Below are positions 9,076-20,134 of a stretch of DNA of 21,014 nucleotides, in pieces; positions within the stretch are counted from its first letter, which is position 1; each line of letters starts with the position of its first letter. The stretch is taken from the NCBI GenBank assembly GCA_037176905.1, contig JBBBWG010011213.1, positions 1-21,014 on the forward strand. The letters are read 5' to 3'. The notes beneath the pieces are model-generated. The model was not told the origin of the DNA, did no database searches, and was given only the letters and a program-made list of their open reading frames with translations. Both the position numbers and the translations under genes were made by a program. This DNA is from Azolla pinnata. Taxonomy: Eukaryota > Streptophyta > Polypodiopsida > Salviniales > Salviniaceae.

Positions 9076-11475
9076 TCAATGTGTCAATAGCATGATCAGG
9101 ATAATGACGCTGACTACAAAAGTGCATATGAGGGCCTAAAAACAAAGAACAAACACAAACCCAGTAAAAAACAACATGCCTTGAAAAGGATATTGTCATT
9201 TCCTAGGACTTCTAAATATTGAGCTCAGAAGAAACAAGAAAGCAAAACAGAAAAACTTACAGCAGTAGCACAAGCACCCAGTCCCGATCGTTCTCGCAAA
9301 TCACGCTTATAGTGATTTGTGAGGTATAAGAATGTCCCAAAATACCAGGCCAATGGAAACACTACTCCCAGCAGAAACCTACCAATGATTCATATATTAG
9401 TGCTTTCATGAGTCCTAAACTATATTGAAGAAGACTATCAGACCATGATCTTGTCAAGGCCCGGGATTCACATCCTTGATCTATCGGCTATAATCCTCAT
9501 GTCACATGCCTTTAGAAACTGTTTCCCACAGGCCACAAATAAACCACAGAGCCATACTACAAAATTATCATGTGTGCTTGGAATTTTGGAAGTGTCAGTT
9601 CAGGTTGTTCAATTAAAAAATTGGGGTGATTCAGTAAATTTCTTCAGATGTATGTAGAACATCACAAAAGAAGGCAGGCCCAATCATTTTATTTCTTTTT
9701 TTATATTTATTTACATGCACATATATACATATATATCCATAGATAGATATCATATCCTCAAAAAAACTATGCCAACCATAACAATACACAAATATAATTT
9801 ACTTACAAGAACCAACCAATGCCACAACCAAAATACGGGAGTGGTTTGTCAAATGTTCCACCATAGCCTTCATATTCTCCGTCCTCTAAGGCTACATATT
9901 CGTTTGAACTTCCTGAACCGGAAAATAAGGCACAATCACGTAAACATTCAAGCCTATGTTCTTTGCCTTCAGGATTTATATATCAAATACATTTGAATTC
10001 ACAGTGGCAAATCACAAAGCTCCTGAGTCAGTCTAATATAGCCGTGAGGACGAAATATAAGAATCATTACAGATTGAGATTTACAGCAAAAACTAGCAGT
10101 CTCTTCCCAAACCGTACAAATACCCTTCGAGGAAAATTTGACAGTACTGGAGAAACCAGCATCTGCAGCAGTGTATCAGCATATCGGACCAGGAAAAATT
10201 ATTTAGTGCTAATTTCGGTCAACATGTCCAACATCCATGTGAAAACTAGAACAAACAAGACACCAGGGTATCTCAAAGATAATGCAAAAATTTGATCATG
10301 TGTATTTTTAAACAATGCATAGACCTTCTGTTAAGCTGCTAGAGAAACAAAATCTGACGTCACTATAGAGAGAGGTAATTGAATTGCACCGATTTTTCAA
10401 AAACCTTCAACATGAGCATCTCAACATTGACAAACTTTCAAAAATGTGATTTTTTTATATAAAAACCAGGTTTTTAGGACAAATCAACACATGCTTCAAA
10501 TACAGTTTCCACAACAAGACCTGGGGCATGTTCCTTAACAGATTAATGTAATCATAGAGCAGTTCAGGAAATATTCCCCATTCATCAAACTATAAAGGTT
10601 TAGCAAAGCAATCAACCAGCATTATTGTTTGGAACTAAACTGAATGCGTAATATACACATTTAAGAATGCAGAGAACAGGTGACAAACCATACATCACTA
10701 TGCCCTTGAATGCTGACACAAATCTAATATGTATATGTACATAGATCTTCTGATTCTCTAATCCTACAGGTTGAAAATGGATCTGTGTAAAGTTGCACAA
10801 AATGTTCAATGCTTACTTTGTAAATTCTCAGGGTGTGGGACTTCATTATATGAAAGGAGGTTTGTGAATTTGAGATTTTCAAGGCCTCATACATTGTTAT
10901 TACATTTTCTCTCTGAATTGTATATGATATAAGTAGTTTATCTAGTGGAAAGAAGCACTTATCAGACCTCAAATTCCCGCCCTTTAGATCTTCCAGATTC
11001 CTTTTGACAGTCATGAATCTAGAAAAACTCTTTCTGACAAGGATGTCAATAATTCATGTCTGGCACAACTTTTTGGTGCTTCTTAATTATTAACCTGGGA
11101 AAGTAAGACAATTTGTGTGTAGAAACTGTAAATTTGCACCAATACCCTAATTTTAACCAAGAGCATCAGAATGGTGCTTGTGACAATTGACCCTAAGTTT
11201 ATATTCAACGAAGATTCCTAATTATAACCAGTTGCTTCTAACACCAACCCAAATTCATAATCAATGACAACACTCTAACTTCAGCAACGGAAAGCATCAG
11301 AGTAATCCTTGTCACACCTATTCCAAATCCAATGTCAATGAAAAAACCTTAATATTAAGAAGAAAAAACCCCTAACTTTAACATAGTAAATTAAACCTTA
11401 ATATTATTACCATGCCATATCATATCATATAAGTAGAATAACAAGGGATAAAGATTTACCTTTTATTTCCTCCAT
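9076..11475 (-). CDS. L18a-like (RPL18Ae-like) small two-TM protein, 4 coding exons, 99 aa
   Basis: Coding exons are 11475-11460, 9912-9807, 9378-9261 and 9135-9076 (16+106+118+60 = 300 nt). Every junction is GT-AG and the phases agree (1, 2, 0). The joined protein starts MEEIKGSSNEYVALEDG and has 99 residues. It holds GCGIGW at 34-39, a hydrophobic segment at about 37-60 with WY at 52-53, a loop NHYKRDLRERSG (62-73), and a second hydrophobic segment at about 74-97 ending at TGA. This order (Cys/Gly turn, TM, basic Asp-Arg-Glu-Arg loop, TM) is that of the plant '60S ribosomal protein L18a-like' family. Despite the name, these are small membrane proteins and not the ribosomal subunit; their function is not settled. 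The 99 aa fit the short members of the family. The start is set by the AAAAG|GTAAAT donor right after MEEIK. A non-coding first exon is possible because a CACAG acceptor lies 5 nt before the ATG. Intron 1 is 1,547 bp. The gene looks intact. Confidence 0.85.
9913..11459 (-). other. Intron 1 of the L18a-like gene, with a small tandem repeat
   Basis: This AT-rich intron runs from the GTAAATC donor (11459) to the CCGGTTCAG acceptor (9913). Near 11160-11352 are three diverged units of about 60-70 bp, starting close to 11172, 11233 and 11304. They share blocks such as CTTGTGACA / CTTCTAACA and ATTCAACGAAGA / AATCAATGACAA. The open frames inside it lack family features and look like chance. Confidence 0.55.
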
Positions 11476-12390
11476 TTTCCTGTGAACTTATTTGAAAAAA
11501 CCTTCTCTCCTCTTTTCCAATGATATTGGCACTTTAAAAAGTCACATGATTCTGCAAGAACAATCCAAGACTCGATATTGAAGGAGAATAAGAAATCTGT
11601 GATCGTTCATCAAACAACATCAGATGGTAGAAAGAGATTGTTCATTAATGTTAAGGGAAATTCCACGAGAGAAATTAGGTTATGTTTCGAGTTAGAGTAG
11701 ATTCGGTCAGGAAAATCGGAGAGAATATGGGAAGAAAACTCATGCACAAACGATTTGACAGAAAATATGGCGAATTTCCTACAAGTGTAATCAAATTGTA
11801 TAAAGATCTTGCACGCATGTACTAAAGTCCATTCATAGGTATAAAACAGTAGAAAGATCAAAACTCTATGGGTAAATTTGACATAAGATATGTATCTAGA
11901 TCCCAAATAGACAAGGCTCTTTTCTTTCTTTCGCCAGCAAAATCCTAGGTAAGTAAAGCGAAAGGAACGCTGTTTAGTAGCAACCCACAAAAAAGGATTG
12001 GAGGCATGATTTCAAAATCAAGCAAGTCTGTGCACGGAAATAGTGAAGAGGAGAAAGAAGGAAATAAGAAGAAGGGAATCCATAAGAATATCTCAACAGG
12101 AAGGCATAAGAAGGAAATTAGGGTTAAGAAATTGATATGGAATCAGGCGAGAAGATCCTCAGCCTCCGTCAGTGGAATTACACACATACAGACATACATG
12201 CATAGCTTCTCGACCTTAAACTTCCGACTGAAAACAGTACCTGTGAAAAGAATGAAAAGAAAACAGGAGCCTCCTATGGGTTCCCTTTGATCGAGAACAG
12301 TGCCTGAGAAAGGAAAGGGAGCACACAGGACGAGGGAAACTCGCGGGGCGATGGAGATTTCGGCAAGCCGGCAAAACGAGGTCAGAAATG
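11476..12390 (-). promoter_or_regulatory. Upstream region of the L18a-like gene; possible 5'-UTR exon and intron
   Basis: A GC-rich, pyrimidine-rich block (on the minus strand) at about 12250-12375 contrasts with its AT-rich surroundings and resembles a 5' leader. A CACAG|GTACTG donor ends it at 12241. A TTCACAG acceptor at 11480-11482 would join it to GAAAATGG, giving a 761-nt leader intron. This model is inferred; a 126-codon minus frame (11610-11990) and a 94-codon plus frame (12006-12290) here resemble nothing I know. Confidence 0.3.
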
Positions 12391-13137
12391 TCTATAGCAG
12401 ATGTACTATCTGTGTATGAATGTGTGTGTGCATGCATGTATGTATGTATGTATGCATGTATGTATGTATGTATGTATGTATGTATGTATGTTTGTGTGTG
12501 TGCATGTATGTATGTTCTCTGTATATGTATGTATGCGTGCGTGCCTGCGTGTATGCGTGCGTGTGTATGTATGTATGCATGCATGTGAATATGTATGTAT
12601 GCGTGCATGCACGTATGTATGCAAATGTAAATGTGTATGTATGTATGTACATGTAGGTATCGTAAATGTAAATGATGCATATGCATGTGCGATGTGTGAG
12701 CAAGGATGCATGCATGCATGCAGGCGTTTGCTCTTGTATGTATGTACGTGTGCATGCATGGAAGCATGTCTGTGTGTGTGTATGTATTGTGCATATGCAA
12801 ATGTGGGTGATGCATGCATGCCTCCATGTATGCATGCGTGTATATATGTATTGTGCATATGCAAATGTGGGTGATGCATGCATGCATGTATGCATACGTA
12901 TGTATGTATGCATGTGTGTGTTTGCGTATGTATGTGTGTGTGTGTGTGTGTGTGTGCACGTATGCATGTGTATAGGTATGTATGTATATGTGCATTATGC
13001 ACTTATGCACGTGTATATGTATGTATGTATGGATGGATGGATGGATGGATTTTGCAGCAATGTATATGAGCATGTATATATGTAAGTATGTATGCATGTG
13101 CGGTTGTTTGTTATGTATGCATGTATGTACACGTAAA
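12390..13137. repeat. Compound TATG/TGCATG microsatellite, about 750 bp
   Basis: Long runs of ATGT/GTAT are mixed with TGCATGCA blocks, a pure TG run near 12935-12956 and a GATG run at 13030-13050. A longer unit (TATTGTGCATATGCAAATG and its flank) is repeated near 12785-12822 and 12849-12886. The many open frames on both strands (Cys/Met/Val-rich or His/Thr/Ile-rich) are by-products of the repeat. It sits just upstream of the candidate leader of the L18a-like gene. Confidence 0.95.
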
Positions 13138-13141
13138 CGTT

Positions 13142-14600
13142 GAAATAAAATTGTTTGATTTATGTGCAAAACGCGGGCTCATAAGAAAAGCCAAGACCAC
13201 GAAGGATTTATTAGACAAGTCGACAGAGAGAATCTCTATCTGGTTCGGATGATGCCTACCCCAAGTCCAAATATACCCTAGATTTGATGCCATCGATTGG
13301 ATCAATCGTCACGAAACTAGAACAATGTGTTGACCCTGAGTTTTTACAAAAATCATTCCCCGGTCGATCCGAAAGGGCAAAACAAACACATGGGTTAATC
13401 AAGTTATTGAGAACATGCTTTGCGTGTTGCATAGCAGAAAAACACCCTCGATCTAAATGGGAGCCAACACCTTCCTTTAGTCCCTTCCAATATTAGTAAG
13501 AGCCCAGTACATACATCGTAGCCCTTTTTTATGTTGATGTATGACCGACCCTAAACCCTTTGTACGATTGATTCCTAGCCACCAGCACTAAGCGATGCGT
13601 CAACAAGCACACGAAAACTTCTTCCCCAGACATTACACCAACCAAATGTTGCATCAACTGGCTAGCAAGGCAAGATAGAATCCCAGTTTTGCTCGAGATT
13701 GACCACAATTTTTACTCCCATTAGTCAAGATTTTCTCTAGTGTTGTACCCCACTAGCTCAGTGATGTTCCCGACAGGCTAAGCTGGCCTCTCAATCACCG
13801 TGGTCCTTTTGAGATCATTAATCACGCAACAAGATCATTCCACATAATCACCAAGCTTTACCCACCCCCAAGAGCTCGCATTCATATTACATTTCACGCA
13901 ACTCATTCAAGAACAGTTTTACAGAGGTTGCGGCCATAATACTGCCAAACTTAACTGATAGATCTTGGCAACATGAGAGGATCCCATCTTCCCAAATCTC
14001 ACGTTCTGGAGCAGATTTGCTCAACTCACGGAATTGACTTTGGGTTCAAATGAATGGATAAATCCAATTGCTACCAAAAGTGAAGAGACTATAAACACAA
14101 ACTTCCCTTCAAATCATGGGAAATGAGAATGCTTAGATGAAAATTTCGATAGACTCTACAGATGGAAAACCCATGAAAAGAGAGCAACAAAGCTTGATGA
14201 TTTTTGACTGCTTGCTTTGCACATCAGATATATAGCCTTTACAAAACCTTTTAAAAATAATAGTTGTTGTATGGCTTTAATACCACTGTCGTGATTTTCT
14301 TCATTGTCTGTTGGCATTCTAGATTGAAAAATCATCAGAGAAATCCTGGTTTCCCGATGTTCTTCTTGCATGCAACACTCTACATCCAAAATCATCTGAA
14401 AAATCATGGCATAAAATTATGTTCCGAATATTTGGCTTTTTTGAGCTTTTAGCTATCTGTCTTTTGAGAAGCATTTTAGATGAGCATATCTGTAGCTAGC
14501 TGGCTGACAAAGTTCAAAAGGCTTTTTTATACAATCTGGCATTTTACCTCCCGAATGATCTGAAATTTCCAGTCATACAAAATGGTTTGCAACTGTTGAA
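13142..14600. other. Intergenic, no gene recognised
   Basis: Mixed-composition DNA with no frame that resembles a known protein. A 70-codon plus frame (13284-13496) and an 83-codon minus frame (14156-14407) have no motifs. Short internal repeats (AAAATCATCAGA / AAAATCATCTGA near 14327 and 14389) hint at old repeat debris. Confidence 0.5.
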
Positions 14601-14841
14601 ACAGTATATATTGTTGTAATGATGATGATGATAGGAGCCAAATCCTTGTGGGAACAATGCTACTCATCCCACAAACCCTACACGTTAAACTTCATTTCGG
14701 AGAAAACAAATGAATACAAACAAAGAGCCAGGATTTGAATGAAGAACTTACATGACCATCTGAACCAATTGATTCATAACAAAAACAGTTGGACCAAACC
14801 CAGTCGACTGGAATTTATGGCATTTCAATTCATGCCTTCCT

Positions 14842-14847
14842 TTTATT
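14842..14847 (-). terminator. Polyadenylation signal candidate, EPSP synthase
   Basis: AATAAA on the minus strand, about 220 nt downstream of the EPSP synthase stop codon at 15066. Distance and strand fit a plant 3' UTR. Confidence 0.4.
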
Positions 14848-15065
14848 TTTACGACAATCCAACAAAATTCGTACATGTTTTTCCTCCAATAATCCTCAAG
14901 GACATCTCAAGTACTCATACAGTGATCTGTTTACTTATTCACCTACTAACCTATCATACACATATTAGAAAAGAAAAAGGGGAGGCACTTACATGTGAAC
15001 TGTGTGAAAATACAAAAGATTGGTGAGAAAAAAAGACACGCTTCTTGGCTTGGCTTCCGTCCTTT

Positions 15066-18000
15066 TCAAGCGAGCTTTGCAAGATTTCTAAACACGTCGA
15101 AGTAGTCAGGGAAAGTCTTCCTAGTGCAACCAGGATCATTTATGGTGATTGGGACGTGTTCACACGCGGCGAGAGAGAATGCCATGGCCATTCGATGATC
15201 ATCGTAGGTATCAATCGCTGTTGAGATAAGTTTTGGTGTGGGCGTGATTACACAATAATCAGGTCCCTCGACAACGCCAGCACCAAGCTGCAGTTTTTCA
15301 TGCCACAAAACAATAATCCGAGTTAAAAATGGAGAAGATCTTATTTAGCCTACTGTTTTGGGGACAGCAAAATAGCAAAGATTTTTATTGCGAACGGTAA
15401 AATTGAGAAGATCTTTTAGCCTTACGGTTTGCAAACTATGTATTTTCTTTCCCATGCCCAAGGAGAAGAAACAAAATCAGAATTAACCAAACTTAACAGT
15501 TGTACATAGCTTTCACTAACCTTCTGGAGTTCGGTACAAATAGCAACCATTCTCTCTGTTTCCTTCACCCTCCAGTTTGCAACTAAAACCACCAATTCAA
15601 GGATAACTCCTTAATACGAGTTCATGAAACATCAAGCTCTACAAAATTTCATAAATGCAAGAATAAACCCATGAACGGTTGTAGAACATAGAACGCGGTG
15701 GGTAACAGTGCTTTTTTTTCTCACCTTTTAACATGAAAGAATATATTAGAATTTACTGGGGCATGAGTATAGACAGTTTACCATCTCGTATTGCCGTAGG
15801 ACCATCAGCAAACAATGCAACAACAGCCAATGTCATTGCAACATCTGGCATGCTATTCATATTCACATCAATACCACGCAAGCGCTTTCCGGTAGAACGA
15901 TCGATAGGAGCTCCGGTGACAGTGACACTGTGCTCAGACCACTCAACCTTTGCTCCCATCTTCTCCAAAACCTCTGCAAATTTCACATCTCCTTGTAAGC
16001 TTGTTGTTCCACACCCTTCCACTGTGACCGTGCCACCAGTAATAGCAGCCCCTGCAAGGAAATAACTAGCACTCGATGCATCTCCCTCCACGTATGCACG
16101 GCCTGGCGATCTACACTTCACCAGATGTTATATATACATATAGTTAATATTACATTTGCTTCCACAACAAAAGTTTCACAAATGTTGGTGCTATGAACAT
16201 ATTATGTGTATTGCATTGATTTTTGGGCAATGCTGTTTAAGACAAAACACAAGTCTTTCAGTTCCATGCTGTTAATGCTGAGCAGGGTTTGGATAAAAAG
16301 TTTGTTCGTAGCTTTCCCCATTTTACTTTAAGTATTTGATCAACAATTATGTCAATTTCACATATCAATACACCTCTTTGACCTCTTCCATTTTGAAACA
16401 AGACTTACTTGTAGGTCTGGCCACCTTTAACAGTGAACCGTTGCCAGTCTTCATCACGTGTCACTTCTACTCCAAAACGTTTCATTAATTTCAATGTCAT
16501 ATCAACATAGGGTATAGAAACCAATTTATCGATGATCTCAATCTCAACATCTCCCAGAGCCAAGGGTGCTGCCATGAGCAAAGCTGTCAGATATTGGCTG
16601 CTGATGGCACCAGAGAGTTTCACCTGGAAAGATTTAATCATTCCTAACATGTCATTCAGCTTTTCAAGTGTACCTCAAGGATCAATTTTTATATCATTCT
16701 TACACAATTCCTCACTTAATTGACTCAATAAAAAGCAAAAGAAACCCATGTGAATGAGCCACACCTTTCCTCCAGGTAGTCCTCCAGCAACATTTATCTT
16801 CACTGGTGGGCATTTTGTGCCAAGAATACATTCGGCATCAGCACCCAATTGCTTCAAACCATCGACTAAGTCTGCGATTGGCCGCTCCCTCATCCGTGGC
16901 ACACCATCTAAAGTATAACTGCATCAAAAGTCAAACAACTTTGGCATTGAATTAGTCATCCAGTGAAGAAGCAATCATAAATGAAGCTCTATAAACTTCC
17001 AGAGTTCCTAATAAAAGAAACCCTCATAAACGAGTGGCATTTGCCCCTTAGAAAATGCACACAAAAAGGGGGCCACTTTTCCTTCACATAATTGCAATGT
17101 GCATTCCCGATTATGGCATCTATCAGAAAATCTCCCGGAACATTTAGGGATGTTACTCATCCATTAAAAGAGCAGCTTGAATTGTTTCACGTCTGGTATC
17201 ATAGATCAGATCAACATCCAATGACAATACTAAAAGAAAATGTATCTATCTATTCAAATATACCATTCAACACTAAGAGCATGTGTATAGGAAAGGGGGA
17301 GGACTACATATCTAGCTAGATGCAACAAGGTTGGTATGAGATGGATTGTCTCAATGAAAGCTTGTAAAAGGTATAAACTAACTTGTTCAAGATATAACTA
17401 AAACCCAAAGAGGAGATGAAAGGAAAGAAAAAGAGATTATGGTGATGAGGATGAGGACCTGGCAAGTCCACCTGCGGCAGCAACAACTGCAGTTAAGGGT
17501 CTCATGGCAGTGCCTGCATTTCCAAGAAAGAGCTCCACAGGTTGTGGTTTGGAGCCAACAGGGAAGCGGCCACCGCAGCCAACTACCACTGCCGTGTTTG
17601 CAGCTCGATCCTCTTGCACATCCAGCCCTAATGTCTTCAAAGCCCCCATCATATACCTCACATCCTCGCTGTCTAGCAAATTCTCCACAATTGTCGTGCC
17701 CTGAGAGACTTCTCCCACTCAAATAAACTGTAGCAACACTTTTGCACGACCTTGCATAGATTTTCATCTACATGCTTGCCATTTACATACATTCATATAC
17801 ACCCAAACTTCCAATATACACACATCTTGCAATACTGTCTTACACTCATATCATACATATATCTGTATGTGCATAATATACACATAGGACGTAATAAGCG
17901 TGTTCATGCAAGCATTCAAACGTTTGAAAACGAATACGTTTGAAAAGGGAAAAATGTGTGTTCCTTTTTTTCCTTTTTTATATGTTTTTTCTTCTTTTTT

Positions 18001-19040
18001 TTGTTTTCTTTTCCCCAATCTCACTCTCTCTTATATAACATGTGATCACATGTGATTCAATCATTATATACTCTAGACCATGGTCATTTTTTCAAAGTTT
18101 AATCTTTATTTATTTTTCCAACTTGTTAATCCAATGAAACATACATGAATGCAAATGCATATGGTATACGTATGGTTAAACTTACATTTGACATACATTT
18201 GAAGTTCAATATCGGGTTTCAAGTACACACACACACACAATCTTCCTGCCCTCTCTACCCTACATAAACTGAAAACAAAACTTTGCATGACCTCACATAC
18301 ATTTCCATATGCATGCTTCGCCTACGTAGATTCTTACAGAACCATACTATACAATATACACATTTCTAGCAACAGTATTTATACACAGATCCAGATATAC
18401 CAACATACATTTGCAGGGTACATGGCATGGAACTCATATACATACACCCACATACACATGCTGTATGCATAAACACGCCTCCTGCCTCCTGTAATTCTAA
18501 GCACACATATCTCTCAATGTCTGATATCCGTCTCTAGAGAGCATAAAAAATAAAGCCACGCACAGACATTCAAAATGCGCACTTCTATTCATGATCAATA
18601 AGCGCATTTAAACAAACACATTCGTACCCCGAATACACAGAATTCCCTACACATATATGCAGAATACATATTACAGGTAAAGGTTTGGTTAGGGCGCTTA
18701 CCTCAGCAAGAGCAGCAAGGAGCAGAATCCTGTTGGACAAGGATTTGGATCCTGGAAGCTTCAGTGTTCCACTGATCTCTTTCACAGGTTGCAAGACAAT
18801 GTGCTCTAGCTTCTCACCAGTCTTTGCTGAAGCTCTCGCTGCGGAAGGAGGCCTCTGAGAAGACTTCCTGGCCCCATCGAAGGTCTCATGAGATGGCTTA
18901 CCATACACCAGCTTACTCAGATTTGCTTCTCCGCTCCTGACCCAAGAAACCCTGGGGGAAGCACCCAACGGAGGTTTGGCGAAGATGCCATTGTTGAGAG
19001 AGGCGAGAGAGGCTTCGAGGCACTTGTGGGCGATGGCCAT
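15066..19040 (-). CDS. EPSPS: 5-enolpyruvylshikimate-3-phosphate synthase, plastid precursor, 7 coding exons, 520 aa
   Basis: It catalyses the sixth shikimate step, joining phosphoenolpyruvate to shikimate-3-phosphate in the plastid, and is the glyphosate target. Coding exons: 19040-18702, 17700-17459, 16918-16765, 16623-16409, 16110-15782, 15582-15521, 15287-15066 (339+242+154+215+329+62+222 = 1,563 nt). All introns are GT-AG and phases agree. Residues 1 to about 73 are Ser/Ala/Lys/Arg-rich with few acids, a transit peptide; the mature part begins near [12 protein letters not shown]. Substrate-site motifs are intact: GSKSLSNR (97-104), GNAGTAMRP (173-181), [10 protein letters not shown] near 198, the [18 protein letters not shown] region in exon 4, [18 protein letters not shown] in exon 5, [12 protein letters not shown], and the end [13 protein letters not shown] with [12 protein letters not shown]. 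Thr and Pro in GNAGTAMRP are the usual glyphosate-sensitive residues. Length matches plant precursors. The ATG at 19040 follows a CT-rich leader and starts the only transit-peptide-like frame. Exon 5 is unsplit after TTSLQ, where other plant genes have an intron. The exon 2 donor is AG|GTCCTC, weak but supported by phase (AG+T gives Ser194). Confidence 0.97.
17701..18701 (-). other. EPSP synthase intron 1 with an internal diverged duplication
   Basis: This 1,001-bp intron (donor GAG|GTAAGCG, acceptor TCTCTCAG) has two related segments, about 17732-17850 and 18277-18400. They share the order TTTGCAYGACC, CATGCTT, CAATATACACA and AGCAACAGT-like blocks, offset by about 545 bp. A short AC run is at 18226-18239. 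No gene is seen inside. Confidence 0.55.
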
Positions 19041-19150
19041 CTCTGCAAAGGAACGGAGAAGAAGGCAGGCTTTGTGATCTGAGGGAAAAGAACCAAAACA
19101 CACAATCGATCGATCGGGCGAGCGAGCGAGCGAGCGAGAGTGTCTGTATC
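19041..19150 (-). promoter_or_regulatory. EPSP synthase 5' leader with GCGA and CGAT repeats
   Basis: On the gene strand this is a pyrimidine-rich stretch with a CTCG run (19118-19138) and a CGATCGATCG block (19106-19115), followed by CTTTGCAGAG before the ATG. CT-rich (Y-patch) leaders are common at plant start sites. No TATA box is seen close by; the nearest good one is TATATAAATTCC at 19549-19560, which would imply a leader of about 480 nt. Confidence 0.45.
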
Positions 19151-19390
19151 TGTGTCTGTGTGGAGAAAGAACACAAGAGGAGCGTGTGTGTATGTAACCA
19201 GTCAAACAGACTCTCTTGACCAGTCCACACAAACAACAGTCTTCTGTCTTTCAGCCAAAAACTATTCTCCGTTAACCAGAAAACTCTTCTCCATTGACCA
19301 CTCTTCTACAATAAAGTCCTCTTCTCTTTTATTTTTCTTAAAACAAGATTCTTCCATTAATAAAAAAAATGATGCAAATGAAAACCAGTT
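19071..19390. repeat. Promoter/leader duplication, proximal copy (A)
   Basis: It shares an ordered set of blocks with 19675-20030: GTGAT-CGAGGGAAAAG, GAAAGAAC-CAAGAGGAG, TGTGTGTATGT-ACCAGTCAAA, CTTCTCCATTGACCAC, CTTCTA-AA-AAAG, CTTAAA and CATTAAT. It covers the leader just upstream of the EPSP synthase ATG. Confidence 0.7.
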
Positions 19391-19548
19391 AAATTGATCA
19401 GCATACACATCATAAGATATCCGTGACAACAGAACTAGTTGCTTACGAAAATTATTGTGTAGAAAGAATAACTCCTAGACTACTACATCTCAATCTTAGT
19501 CCTCAACAACAACCCACCTTGGATGGTAGTAGCAACAATGTGCACCTT

Positions 19549-19560
19549 GGAATTTATATA
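19549..19560 (-). promoter_or_regulatory. TATA box candidate upstream of EPSP synthase
   Basis: On the minus strand this reads TATATAAATTCC. It lies between the two copies of the duplicated upstream segment, about 510 nt from the ATG. It is the best minus-strand TATA match in this stretch, but the distance makes its use uncertain. Confidence 0.3.
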
Positions 19561-19674
19561 CACTTGGACCTTCTCCAACCCTCCTCCATTCTTAATACAA
19601 AGATGGCACCTTTAATTCATGGGTGAAATCTTCTTCTCTTTTCTCTTGACCTCCATATTTGATAGTCTTCCTTC

Positions 19675-20030
19675 TTTGTGATTCGAGGGAAAAGAGCCAG
19701 TCGAGAGAGAGTGTGTGTGTTTGTGCCTCATTGTTTGTGTAGAAAGAACTCAAGAGGAGTGTCAGTGTGTGCCCACATTGAACACGTGTGTCTTTGTTCG
19801 TACATGTGTGTATGTGACCAGTCAAAGTGACTGCCTTGAACATTCCACAAAAAAAGTCTTTTTGTCTTGACCCAAAAGTCTTCTCCATTGACCACCCTTC
19901 TATAACAAAGCCTTCTTTTCTCTTGTCTCTTGACTGCCCTATTCGACAGTGTCCTCCTTTCTTCTTTTTACTTAAAGAGAAGAATCTCGTATCATTAATT
20001 ATACAAAGACAAATGCTTGAAGGCTATATA
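19675..20030. repeat. Promoter/leader duplication, distal copy (B)
   Basis: This is the diverged partner of 19071-19390, offset by about 600-640 bp. Copy B lacks the CGAT/GCGA run of copy A and has extra GTGT-rich sequence in its place. It has no copy of exon 1, so the duplication stops before the coding part. Confidence 0.7.
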
Positions 20031-20134
20031 TAAACACGACAATGTCACAACCTTAATAGTGGGACATTATCACTGATTACAAACTCCCTGTTTCTACAAG
20101 AGGTGGGAAAAGGAATCTAGGAGTTATATTGTTA

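Noticed and set aside
11610-11990. 126-codon minus-strand frame upstream of the L18a-like gene
   Set aside because: No recognisable domain; it overlaps the likely leader intron and has no supporting splice or family evidence.
12006-12290. 94-codon Lys/Ser-rich plus-strand frame
   Set aside because: Low-complexity basic composition, antisense to the candidate leader of the L18a-like gene, no family resemblance.
12388-13169. Long open frames on both strands (up to 317 codons), rich in Cys/Met/Val or His/Thr/Ile
   Set aside because: They are translations of the TATG/TGCATG microsatellite, overlap in several frames and match no protein family.
17439-17726. Plus-strand 95-codon frame over EPSP synthase exon 2
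   Set aside because: It is exactly antisense to a strongly supported coding exon and carries no domain of its own.
19041-19232. N-terminal extension of the EPSP synthase frame to an ATG at 19232
   Set aside because: The extension runs through CT/GT-rich leader repeats and puts poly-Arg/Ser low-complexity sequence before a normal transit peptide. The ATG at 19040 gives the usual precursor length.
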